A DNA stretch of 64,000 nt from Ricinus communis (Eukaryota > Streptophyta > Magnoliopsida > Malpighiales > Euphorbiaceae), in assembly GCF_019578655.1 (NCBI RefSeq), contig NC_063261.1, positions 744,001 to 808,000 on the forward strand. The letters are read 5' to 3'. A program made the translations under genes and the position numbers. Positions 1 through 9,733 of this stretch are shown one piece after another; the stretch's first letter is position 1, and every line of letters begins with the position of its first letter. The notes below the pieces were generated by a model. It worked only from the letters and a program-made list of their open reading frames with translations. It made no database searches and had not been told where the DNA came from.

Positions 1-2
1 CT

Positions 3-611
3 CCGGGATGGAGAAATCATCCGAACTTTGGATGGAGGAACAACGATAACCAAGGGCCACCAGGGTTTTAGCGACTATATCAGCAACCACAACGATCTGT
101 TCTCCCACCTCAGTCTCCTCAAACTCAAGGGGAAAAGCCTAACTTAGAGGAGCAGATGATGAAGTTTATGTCCACTTCAAAGACCAGATTCCAGCAGACA
201 AACGTAGCTCTTAGAAGTTAACAGGTCTCCATTCATAACTTAGATAATCAAATAGGCCAAATTTCTAAGATGTTGGCTGAGAGGCAACCGGGGACTTTGC
301 CTAGCAATACATAGTCCAACCCGAGAGAGCATGTGAATGCAATCACTTTGCGATCAGGTAAGTATATTCCTAGTTCTTCTTCTATTTCTAATAATGATGT
401 TGATATGCAGGTAGATTTAAGCAGAAAGGTTGAAGATAATAAGGCAAAGGAATTATAGAAGGAAGAGGCAAAGAAGATTTCATTGAGGGAATACCAGCCC
501 AAAATTCTGTCCCCTGCTAGGTTGAAGCAAGCGCAAGTCGAGTAGTAGTTTGGTAAATTTCTTGATGTATTTAAACAACTGCACATAAACTTATATTTTG
601 TTGAAGCTATT
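3..611 (+). pseudogene. Athila-type gag, C-terminal part (broken)
   Basis: Read from position 3, the frame gives a Pro/Gly/Asn/Gln-rich stretch containing PGWRNHPNFGWRNN, followed by an NLEEQMMKFM segment and a hydrophilic linker with REHVNAITLRSGK. These are the usual gag C-terminal and linker sequences of Athila-type polyproteins, and the same order is found in the minus-strand copy at about 39.8-40.4 kb. At least five in-frame TAG or TAA stops interrupt it, several at glutamine or tryptophan positions of the other copy, which fits C-to-T decay. It runs without frame change into the protease segment. The zinc knuckle expected upstream lies outside the window. Confidence 0.75.
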
Positions 612-1205
612 TTGCAAATGCCGAGATATGCGAAGTTCTTAAAAGAGATCCTTAGCAACAAAAGGAAGTTTAAGGACTTATTCGTGACGTTAAATGAGGA
701 ATGTTCGGCGATTTTCCAGAACAAGTTACCGGAAAAGAAACATAATCCAAGGAGTTTTACTATCCCTTATGTTATAGGTGACTTAACTATTAGTGATGCT
801 TTAGCTGATTTAGGAGCTAGCATTAATGTAATGCCGTACAACCTGTTTGCTAAGTTGGGGCTGGGAGAGACAGAACTTACTAGGATGAGTATAGAACTAG
901 CTGATAGGTTAGTCAAGCACCCTAGGGGTATTGTAGAGAATGTGCTTGTTAAGGTGGATAAATTCATATTTCCTGTTGATTTTGTGATCTTAGACGTGGA
1001 TGGTAAGAGTAGTGTACCTTTGATTCTAGGTAGACCTTTCCTTACAACATCTAGGGCAATTATAGATGTTTGTGATGGAAAGCTTGAACTTAGGGTAGAG
1101 GATGAGACTGTCACCTTTGACTTGAATAATTCTATGAAACAGTCTTTAGATCATGATGATGCTGTGTATTCTAATAATATAATTGATAATGTTGTTGAGA
1201 CATAG
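612..1205 (+). pseudogene. Athila-type aspartic protease domain (open segment of a broken polyprotein)
   Basis: This is an open stretch of about 197 codons. The retropepsin active site DLGASIN is near residue 66, and the flap and second half (VPLILGRPFL, near residue 135) follow. The protease would cut the retroviral-type polyprotein. The segment is in the same frame as the gag remnant upstream and only looks like a separate gene because of stops on both sides; the apparent start Met (LQMPRYAKFLKEIL) is internal to the polyprotein. The catalytic Asp is intact. The minus-strand homologue is at 39086-39814. It is probably not expressed as a functional protein. Confidence 0.8.
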
Positions 1206-1890
1206 TTGCAGCAAATGTTAGTTGAAGACCCTCTACAAGTTACTTTGCCAATGTAAGATGAGCATGAGTTATCAAATGAGAAAGTGTTGTAGCAGCTTGA
1301 ATTTTTGTTAGCTAATGGCCAAGCGAAGAGGATAATGAGTTTGTTATAATTAACAGGGTTGGTGCGCAGAAGTTGAAGCCATCAATCGAGGAACCACCAG
1401 TTCTTGAGTTGAAAGAGCTCCCAAAGCATATTGAGATGAGGACAACAGGTTGCCTGTCATTCTGGCAGCGGACTTGACACTCAAGGAAAAGGAGATGACT
1501 TTGGCCTCTCTTAGGAAGTACTAGAAGGTGTTTGCTTGAAAAATTACTGACATTCCTGGGATTAGTCTTAGCTATTACTCGCACAAGATCCTTATAGAGG
1601 ATAGTTACAAGCCAGTGGTGTAACCACAGCACAAACTAAATCCGAACATGAAGGAAGTGGTTAGAAAGGAGGTAATTAAACTTCTTGATGCAGGTTTGAT
1701 TTAGCCTATCTTTGATAGTTCTTCGGTTAGTCCTGTGCAGGTGGTTCCCAAGAAGGGAGGTATGACTGTGGTTAAAAATGAGAAGGACGAGCTTATACCG
1801 ACTAGAATGGTAACGGGCTTTCGAGTGTGCATAGATTATAGGAGGCTAAATGATGCCACTGGAAAGGACCATTTTTCCCTTCCTTTTTTA
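1206..1890 (+). pseudogene. Athila-type reverse transcriptase, N-terminal part (broken)
   Basis: Following the protease, several frames must be combined to read the linker and the start of the reverse transcriptase. Recognisable pieces are a connector like that of the minus-strand copy, LNPNMKEVVRKEVIKLLDAG, then VQVVPKKGGMTVV and FRVCIDYRRLNDATGKDHF. There are multiple stops and frameshifts between 1206 and 1640. The reading ends at the DHFSLPF motif exactly where a foreign LTR begins at 1891; it resumes at 4954-5340. Confidence 0.8.
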
Positions 1891-3295
1891 TGAGCTATTT
1901 ATGCAGCTACAATCTAAGGCAGTGAACCTATCGATGCAGACTAGCACTAATGGCAAGTATCAAGGTCGTATTCTCAGGAAACGGTGAACCTAGAACTACT
2001 CCAGCGTCTTATGTTATCTAACCTTAAATAATAGTGAAACAATCAAGGAAAGAAAGCAAACCCAAGGGGGACCTAAGTTAGTTTGATTTTAGGGAAGGTA
2101 GAAATTAGATTGATTACCAATTGTGAGTACTCGTGAGTGGATTCTAAATTGATTCGAGTTTCCTCTCGAGAACACCGAATTCCTAACCTAAGAACCTAAA
2201 CGACGGAATCTCATCCTAGGATTGATTTTAAGTTAGCTTTAAGATTAATCCACTACTATTAAGAGTTGTTAATTCTCAATCCGACTAGTTAATTACCCTT
2301 ATCTCTAAGTAATCATTAACTAGTTCTTGCTATTCAAATTTTCAACTACTAAGTGAATATCTCAATTACAGAAAGCAATCTGAACAACACAATTCACAAT
2401 GTCTCATGAATAATGCAATATCTTATTAATACTGAAAGCAAGAAGAATACAAGCATTGATAATCAAAGTCTCATAAACATTAAGTGCAATCCAACAAACA
2501 AAGGAACCCCAATGGGTTCAACAGCTCTAGCTACTCATACTAATAAATAACACAAAATAAAGAACAAATGCAGAAGAGAAAATTGGGAACATGTACATCC
2601 TTCTTCTTCAACACAGATGAACAACCCTAAATCCCCAAATCTGAATAATGAACCTCGAATTGCCTCTTGAATGTCTCAAAATCCACTCTTGATCTTCAAT
2701 GTGATACTTGAACCATTGAGATCCGTCCTTCAATATGCAAAATGGTCTCCCAAAGTCGAATGTCAAAGTCTGGAAAAAAATGGCTTGCGTGCGTATATGT
2801 GATCTAAAGTCAGAAAACTGAACCCCCATAAAAGAAATCGAATTTGCCCATATAAATGTCTAAGCACGGCCATGGTCAAGCCCGTGCTGGTCAGCACAGG
2901 CAGAGTCCAGGACGTGTTGGACCTCCGAGTCCCAAAATTCATCCTCTGCTCCCTGACCGTGCCCTCACCAGTGCTGAGCCACCACGGGCCGTGATTGAGA
3001 CCATGGTGGCCTTGGAAACTGTGCCGAAAGGCCATATTTGAGGATCAAAGGTCGATGGTTCAACATGGCCAGAGTCCAGGCCGTGCTCAACCTTAAAATG
3101 CTAGCATTTGTTCAATTTTGATGGATTCTGGTCTGTATTCACACATATCGCAGTAAAATACTGATAATGTCCATCAATGATCACTTGAAATATGAAATGA
3201 ACCAAAACACAAGTGATTGTGGCATGAAACAAGATAACTATGGACAAACATAGAAGTAATTGGGCATATAAATATGTGTAACATAGTGCATATCA
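1891..3295 (-). repeat. 3' LTR of a nested Athila-type element
   Basis: This 1405 bp segment begins TGAGCTATTTATGC and ends GTGCATATCA on the plus strand. It aligns along its length with the LTR at 45452-46894, sharing the blocks at 1905-2000 (CAATCTAAGGCAGTGAACC) and the GC-rich CACGG/CCGTG hairpin block at 2860-3090. Orientation is minus, because the polypurine tract of the same element lies immediately to its right. It interrupts the reverse transcriptase of the plus-strand Athila copy. Confidence 0.85.
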
Positions 3296-3328
3296 AATCA
3301 CCCCACACTTAAGCTTTTGCTTGTCCTC
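3296..3328 (-). other. Polypurine tract region of the nested Athila fragment
   Basis: On the minus strand this reads GAGGACAAGCAAAAGC followed by TTAAGTGTGGGGTGATT, directly abutting the LTR. The same sequence abuts the LTR at 28752-28784. A G-rich tract touching the 3' LTR is where second-strand priming occurs in LTR retroelements. Confidence 0.75.
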
Positions 3329-4953
3329 AAAAAATCAATAACTCAATACATATATAAGCAACAATCACCCCTCAAAATCCATGCTAAGGTTCACAACTTA
3401 ACCTTATTCAACATATAAAGAATGAAACTCAAGTAGCTAAACAAATTATATACCTTCAAAGAAGAACTATAATAATACCATCTCGAAGTAACACTTATAC
3501 AACAACTCAGCATTAAAAGACTAGGAACCATTGCCTCATAGGGATCTCTCAAATCACTCACAGTGTTTACAGGTAAACAAAAAGATTCCCTCAATGCAGA
3601 TGCACAAAACCTGTTTATCATAAGCTTGCTCATAAACCCCATCTTCACTATTGCGAATAAATGAATACCAAAATCAAAGGGTCTTTATAAGGGTTGAAAT
3701 GTGGCTAAGATAAAGGTAAGAATATTTGGATAGAAGTGTAAAGTATACTGAAGAATCATGTAATTATTTATAATCAATGCTTCAGGAGCTGAATGCCAAA
3801 TCAACAAAAGTACTCACTAATCCTTATTTAAAGTAGAGAATGCTCAAAGAATTGAATCCAAAAGAGAAAAGAGCTAAGAAAGAAGCACAATAAACAGTTA
3901 ATTAAATTAAATTTATTTTTATTTTTATTTTTTTCATTTATTTTTTTCCAAATACCACAGCAGCTTACATAGGGGCTGCATGGTTAATGAAACAAACAAA
4001 GAGAATGATTATACAATTTGGATTAAAGGAAGCATCAAAGAATGATTAAAAGGACTAAGTGAATTTTTAACAAATTAGGCACTATAATTCCATAAAAGAA
4101 CAAGCATATTACATAATTATTCAGCATACAATGTGAAAGAAAAGACAAAAGTAAAGAATGGTATAAATGTAGTGTATGGGTGTAAATCATGAAGAAAAGG
4201 TTAAGACTCAAAACTAGCTGATTAATGGAAACAAAGGGTAGGCTTTTGGCCAAATGTGGTGAATCCTAAGTTACCCAAATCATTTAATGGTATTCAAAAA
4301 TTCATGTAACCTCAACAAGCATTACAGAGCATGTTCTAGAAACAAAATTAAGTACAACGCACACTCAAACAAGAAAAATCATGAGCATAATTTGCAATGG
4401 ATGCTCAAATTTTGGTTCACAAACTCACGTTTGAAGTGGCTAAAATTTGCAATTGGTTCTCAAACTTATCAATTGAATCATCACATAAATGGTATAAGAG
4501 ATTAGCAAAATCAAAGTTCAAAGATAAAGGATAGAAATTTGCAAAGAACTCAAGCAACACCGGTTTAACCCGGCCAAAGTGACATATTGAACACAGTGAA
4601 ATTGCTTTCCAAGAGAAAAAAATTGAGAAGGATAATCAATTACAAGTATGTGAATTAAATCATTAATTACAAAAGAACAAACTAAGCTTAAGTGACATGA
4701 AGAACATGGGTCCTAACATCCTAACAATATACAACACCAGTGATAGCAATTTTAAACACATCCAAAAGTCATAGAAAGGAGAAGGGAATATACGGTTTAC
4801 CCACACCCACCCCACACTTGAAGAACACACTGTCCTCAGTGTAAAACAAAGTGGATACCCCACATAGGATGTACAAATAAAGAAAGCAAAATCAATAATA
4901 TTTAGGTATATGACATGTATGAAAAATAAAGTAAATCAACGCAAAAAATATCA
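3329..4953 (-). mobile_element. Athila-type 3' non-coding internal fragment
   Basis: About 1.6 kb of AT-rich sequence that aligns almost throughout with 28785-30120, the region between the last ORF and the polypurine tract of the minus-strand Athila element. No convincing coding sequence is present. It ends at ATATCA (4953), followed by CTTTTA, where the host reverse transcriptase resumes. TTTTA also precedes the insertion at 1886-1890, so a short target duplication flanks the whole 1891-4953 block even though no second LTR is present. Confidence 0.7.
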
Positions 4954-5340
4954 CTTTTATTGACCAAATGTTGGAAAGGTTGTCTGGGCATATGTTTTAC
5001 TACTTTCTAGATGGTTTTTTAGGTTACTTCCAGATTTCCATTGCACATGAAGACCAAAAGAAGACAACCTTTGCTTGCCCATATGGGACGTTTGCTTATA
5101 GGAGGATGCCATTCAGATTGTGCAATGCACTTGTGACTTTTCAAAGGTGTATGATGGCGATCTTCCACGATATGATTGAGGAGTCCATGGAGGTCTTTAT
5201 GAATGATTTTTCTGTATTTGGTAACTCCTTCACTCACTGTTTGCATAATCTAGAACACATGCTTGAGCGTTAGGTCATGCAGGTTTCTATAGGAGGTTCA
5301 TTAAGAACTTCTCTAAGATTGCTAGACCTTTAACTCAATT
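4954..5340 (+). pseudogene. Athila-type reverse transcriptase, central and C-terminal parts (broken)
   Basis: Continues the reverse transcriptase interrupted at 1890. It reads FIDQMLERLSGHMFYYFLDG, then the CPYGTFAYRRMPF motif and EVFMNDFSVFG. The catalytic box normally reads FMDD in this lineage; here it is FMND, so one catalytic aspartate is lost. Near 5270 the text jumps from HMLER directly to GHAGFYRRFIKNFSKIARPL. About 60 residues that are present in the minus-strand copy (37926-38264) are missing, so an internal deletion of roughly 190 bp occurred. Recognisable coding ends near 5340. Confidence 0.85.
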
Positions 5341-5696
5341 TCTACCTGCCTGCACCTCCAACAAACCACCGAAACTTCTTCCTTCCCCTTCCTTTTATCG
5401 GTGCCACCCTTTTTTTCTTCTTTTCTCGCCATTTGACATCGAGCTCGAGGAGAGAGTTGCTCCTTCTCACTGCCGCTGCAAGTGCAGCCTCTTACCGCCA
5501 TCTTCCTACAAATTCGACAATGGATTTGCGTTCCCTACCCTTTGAAACCCAAGGACATATCCTCCTCATCCAACAAGCTGGGCCAATCAAGAGGACCCTC
5601 CTATGCTCAAGGTCCGCAGCAGAGAGCATGTAAGGATCCTAGTGACGATGCTCACCAAGCTAGTCACTATAAATCTACAAATTACAAAGTTGGTGA
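5341..5696. other. Unassigned stretch between the Athila relic and the PMD gene
   Basis: The segment is relatively GC-rich at 5345-5640 and shows no motif I recognise on either strand. It lies directly downstream of exon 3 of the antisense PMD gene. TTTGTAG and TTTTAG acceptor-like sites occur on the minus strand near 5660-5700, so it may include intron 3 and a fourth PMD exon. It could equally be an unrelated flank. Confidence 0.3.
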
Positions 5697-5741
5697 CTAA
5701 AACTTGTAAACTACAAATATAACTAATAAATTTTCTTTTAC

Positions 5742-7166
5742 CTTATCCCAGGTTAAAGAATTGATCCACATGCGATGCATATGAACCTGCACCCACTCCA
5801 GTAGGATGCTCTGACTTGAACCCCAGCAGCTTAAGTGTGGGAAGGCTTGGGACGTGTTGATAGGTTGTGAGCCCATTAGAAGGCCAATCTCCAAGGCCTA
5901 AATCTACAAATTAAAAATCAATGACTGACATGTAAATACAAGAAAGTAGAAATGGAGAAATCAAAATGGATAGAACTTACATGTATTGCATGCCAAAAGT
6001 CATATATCCTCTTGCTCCCACGGACAGTAATGTCCATTTGATGATATAGATAAGCAAGAGCTGTAGATACCCAGTTGAAAGAGGAGACCTAGTCTAAATC
6101 TCTCAATAGGGCCAAGTAGCGAAAGTTTAGTGAGTATCCTAAATCACTAAACAGTGTAGTCCCGAAAAGATACACAAGGAAAGCTTGAGCCATATAATCT
6201 ACCTCTCAAGCAGTTCGAGGACCCTATAATGGAGGGAAATGCTTTAATAGGCCAAATATTGAGTGTTCTTGCACACTGATAATAATTCTAGCAGATCAGT
6301 AATGTAATGGTCCCGAACATCGGAGCGCTAGTCGTGGATGGCATCGTCAAAAGGTACATGCATACCTATAAAGTCTATCATAATAATAGCAATGAAGGAT
6401 AGCAGAGATAACGTTAGCTTCCTGAACACTGTGTAAAACATATGGGTGGTGTCCATCCACCGCTCCATCATAGCACAAACTAAGGTATGGTCAGTCCTCT
6501 CAGTAACGGATGGAAATGTAGTAATGAACCGGTGAAACCTGGTGTCGCCAATCCTAGCCTCCATAGAGCTCGATAGCTCATTGAACAACTCACATGCACC
6601 ATAAAAATTTCTAGTGAACCATATCGCTAAAACGTTACTATAAAAAGTGCAAAAATAGGTACACAAAAATAATGCACACATATCGAGACCCAAAACAAGT
6701 AAGTATGTTGTTTATTTCTTGTTATTTTCATCAAAATGACCTAAAAATTGGTTTTTGGCCTACGCACGATTAATTCAAACTGTGCAGAGTTGATCAACTC
6801 AGCACAAAGCCTAATTGGCACTACATAGAGTAGATCAACTATGCGCACAACCGAATTGGCTCTACATAAAGCCAATTGACACTATGGGTCAAGGCTTTAG
6901 AAATTCATCAAAATTTCATAAATTTTCTTGTATTTTGAGCAAATAATGCGTGTATCTAGTACATATATCAGAGGAAACAAGATTTAGTGTAAGAAAAATA
7001 TTTCGCTGACGATCGAAAATGTTCGGTGCATGTTTAATTTGGCCAAAATGGGGTTATCCTCCTCTTTAACAAGTCCGAGATCATTTTGGCAAGAAATGGG
7101 CGGTGAAAACTCCTAATTTTGAGTGACTAGTGTACGTCCAATAGATCTTGATGAACAACTAGCCAT
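5742..7166 (-). pseudogene. Plant mobile domain (PMD) gene of a Tat-type retroelement, copy A
   Basis: A spliced minus-strand gene. Exon 1 runs from ATG at 7166 to about 7009, exon 2 from about 6637 to 5981, and exon 3 from 5903 to 5742. Exon 2 encodes a plant mobile domain: FNELSSSMEARIGDTRFHRF, then ERWMDTTHMFYTVFRKLTLSL, VPFDDAIHD, AFLVYLFGTTLF and LAYLYHQMDI. This matches the PMD pattern of ERW..ETHTFHL..GEMT and LAYLYRQL. Intron 2 has a perfect GTAAGT donor. Exon 3 (MEIGLLMGSQ...ILLEWVQVH) is 162 bp, exactly the size of exon 3 in the copy at 63.8 kb. Exon 1 has a stop, and its donor is mutated from GTAAG to GCGAA. PMD proteins are known as host silencing factors (MAIN/MAIL) and as passengers of Ty3/gypsy and Mutator elements; the role here is unknown. 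Confidence 0.75.
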
Positions 7167-7282
7167 TTCAAGATTTTTGAAATTTGGTTACAAAATGAGT
7201 GATAAATCAAAGAAAGTGTAGAAGGAGGTTTTGAGAGGAAGAAGGAGAAGATAAGAAGTAGAGATGAGAAATGGATATTAGG

Positions 7283-7294
7283 ACATATATACAT
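7283..7294 (-). promoter_or_regulatory. TATA box of antisense PMD gene A
   Basis: The minus strand reads ATGTATATATGT about 120-130 bp upstream of the PMD start codon. The same TATA run sits at the same distance in copy B (12554-12569) and in the copy at 62.5 kb (62500-62515). It lies between the gene and the polypurine tract of the retroelement, so upstream promoter elements would fall inside the LTR. Confidence 0.55.
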
Positions 7295-7296
7295 CC

Positions 7297-7311
7297 TAAG
7301 GAAGGAAAAAA
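7297..7311 (+). other. Polypurine tract before Tat-type LTR A
   Basis: An AAGGAAGGAAAAAA tract directly precedes TGTCATTTTGGTCC. Copies B and C have AAAGAAGGCAAGAG and AGAAGGAGGGGCAAAA at the same position, followed by T(G/A)(C/T)CATTT. This defines the LTR start. Confidence 0.55.
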
Positions 7312-7464
7312 TGTCATTTTGGTCCATAACCTTTCAAAATTCCATTTTAGTCCCCGGATGGGCTAATTATCAGTGCAGCCCCCAAAAGACATCTGTCAAG
7401 TCAATTACATCACAAAGTGAGAAGCTTGAACTTAAAATTTAGACTTAGTACTCGGAAGGTGGTA

Positions 7465-7690
7465 AGTCAAGCATAAATTCAAAAGCAGGCAAAGACCTCA
7501 AAGCATGCGAAGTCCTCAAAAGTGAAAGAGGGGGACTCCTCAAAACTCTAAGCAATCGAAGTCCTCAAATTAAAGTAGGCGAAGTCCTCAAAATTCAAGC
7601 AAGTGAAATCCTCAAGAATTGAAGCAGGCGCAGTCCTCACATCTCAAGCCAGCGTGGTCCCTACATCAAATGAAAGTTTATGCATCAGTT
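7465..7690 (+). repeat. CTCAA-rich tandem array in Tat LTR A
   Basis: Degenerate units of roughly 25-35 bp of the form AAGCAGGCGAAGTCCTCAAA are repeated about eight times. Spacing and sequence vary, so it is an old array. Related arrays lie at the same LTR position at 23490-23710, 58540-58640 and, inverted, 61975-62150. Confidence 0.7.
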
Positions 7691-8379
7691 GGAGCTTAAG
7701 GGGTGTGGCTTCTACAGCTCATCAATATATCCTTTTAACCATGTCCTTGATATTATGATTTATCTCAATTTATTTAACCGCGTGAATGTTTATTAAATTC
7801 GACAAAATAGGAGTAGCTATCAGCACCCATTTTTCAAATCTAGATATCGAGAGAATTAAGGAAAATCCTATGATGAAAGTTACTGCATTTCTCAAGTCTC
7901 AGAAGATTGAGGATGGATGAATCCAAGTTAGAGTTGAGAATAATTGGACTCAAAATTACTTTTCCAGAATCAATTTGGACTTAATTGATAAAAAAATTAA
8001 CTTTGAGTGGTGAAACAACAGTTTTAGTAAGTTTAGGGACCAAAGTGCAAATTTCTCAAACCTTTTTGCTCCTTAGAGCCAATTGGCTCTACTTACAGCC
8101 AAATTAGCTCTATGTACAACCAAATTAGCTATACATAGAGTCAACCGGCTCTATAAAGTGCCAATCGGCTAATTTTCGAAGTCTAGTGTCGTTTTTGTAT
8201 TTTGATTTTAAAACACCAAAAATTAATAAAAATATTCTAGAAGGTATTAATGATAATATATAGATTTTATTGATATTAATTTAACTTTTAAGAATTTATT
8301 TATTGAATATTAATAATTGATAAAGGATATCTTTTCTTTTTGAAAAAATTGATATGAGTCGATCAACTCCTTTATGGTT

Positions 8380-9702
8380 TGATAAGTGCTAAAAGCACTT
8401 ACTTTTGAATCTTGTTTTACCTTGATTTTACCTTAAATCAACCAAGGAGCACTTGATCATTAAGGAAAAGAGTATTACACCGGCAAGACATGGGAAGAAC
8501 CTTCCCGTGTGAAGTGTAAAAATTAGTAGAATGAAGGAGTAGAAGACACTAGAGGCACACGTCCGTGTGGGCTTCCCGTGTGAGATGGAAAAAATGGCAG
8601 ATTGTCTAAGACATGACACGGAAAGAGGACATGCTCATGTGCACTTCCCGTATGGACAGAGGAAATTCTTAAGAAAGAATTTTAGCCAAGGACGCCACAC
8701 GACTGTGTGGTGCTCATGTGGCCCTCGTGTGGTTCTTAAAGACATACTATTTAAGATCTTTTAGGTTTTCTTTAAAGGAGGGAGGTCATATTTCCATTTC
8801 TAAAAAGAGAAACACTTAGAAACTTCATCTTTCTTTCATTTCTAGGGTTTTGATTGGTATTTCTCAAGGAAGAACATCATTCCTTTTATTGCTTTTAAAG
8901 ATTGAGGATTCAAGATTGAAGATTTTTATTTCTTCTCTTTCATGAATAGTTTGAGATCTTCTTCCCCTAATCTTTATTCCTTTATTGTAATGTCTAGAAA
9001 CTAATTTTCTTGCTATTTGGGTTTTGATAAACTCTAATTTATTTTGTATGGATTGATTCAAATTTAATGCAATTAATCTTTTCAATGAGTTTGTCGTTCC
9101 TTTGATTGCTTAATTATCTGGTTTAATTGATAAGTCGATGTTTAATTGGGGATTCTTTTCATAAACTGATTAGAGATAAATTTTTAAGAATTGATCATAT
9201 CTTAAGGATTGAGGATTGATTGGAAAACTAGAAATAGATCTACAAGATCATTTGGTTTAATAGTTCCTTAATCTTAATGCATGACCTAAGTGAGTGTGGG
9301 TTTTAGATAAGATTCCTCTCCTTCCTCTTAGGAATTAGGGGTTTAATCACTTGAGAAAGGTTTAAACCTAATTTTATGGAATTCCAACTCAACTCTTGAT
9401 TTGAATTAATTGCCATTTGTTTTATGAAATACTTAATTTGTTAAGGGGATTCACTACCTAAATAAGCTTTATCCTTGATAAATTTACCAATCATTTTAAT
9501 CTTTATTTTCATGATTGTTTTACTTTTAAATATAACTACACCCAAATAACATTTTGAGTGCTAAATATTAGAGTATGATTGAAGATACTACTTACAATTA
9601 GGTTGCTAATGGAACGATACTCTAATGGAACGATACTCTTACTTATCATTATATTACTTAATATGATCGGCGCACTTTGCGGTGTGTGAATAGCACGCAT
9701 TA
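8380..9702 (-). mobile_element. Solo LTR of a gypsy-type family (inserted in LTR A)
   Basis: Begins TGATAAGTGCTAAAAGCACTTAC and ends ...GAATAGCACGCATTA, the decayed counterpart of the TTATCA end seen in the second copy at 20676-22357 (opposite orientation). It is flanked by TGGTT (8375-8379) and GGGTT (9703-9707), a 4 of 5 target duplication. Removing it restores the alignment of LTR A with LTRs B and C around TTTCCTAAAA. It carries CACACG/CGTGTGG hairpin blocks at 8550-8725 and no coding sequence. The strand is inferred by analogy with Athila-type LTR ends and could be reversed. Confidence 0.75.
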
Positions 9703-9723
9703 GGGTTTCCTAAAAACCCTAAC

Positions 9724-9733
9724 TCTATATAAG
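9724..9733 (+). promoter_or_regulatory. Putative TATA box of Tat LTR A
   Basis: TCTATATAAG lies mid-LTR in a CCTAAAAACCC context. The corresponding place in LTR E reads CCTCTATAAACAG on its sense strand, and in LTR B ACTATAAACAG. Position and conservation suit the LTR promoter. Confidence 0.45.

Larger units (their letters stand above)
1..5340 (+). mobile_element. Athila-type Ty3/gypsy retrotransposon, partial and interrupted
   Basis: A degraded plus-strand retroelement read in the order gag end, aspartic protease and reverse transcriptase. The left end lies outside the window. Protein motifs match the second Athila-type copy at 36-45 kb closely, including the DLGASIN protease motif and the YRRLNDATGKDHF reverse transcriptase motif. 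Positions 1891-4953 are a later insertion that splits the reverse transcriptase. Recognisable coding stops near 5340, just after the reverse transcriptase tail; RNase H, integrase and LTRs are missing on this side. Confidence 0.85.

Noticed and set aside
2856..3041. Small open frame in the GC-rich block (also similar frames at 27300-27500 and 35400-35760)
   Set aside because: The block is a set of GC-rich inverted words inside LTR or spacer sequence; frames are not conserved among the LTR copies.
7465..7690. CRISPR-like spaced repeats
   Set aside because: The units are degenerate and variable in spacing, the spacers are not unique, and the context is a plant LTR.
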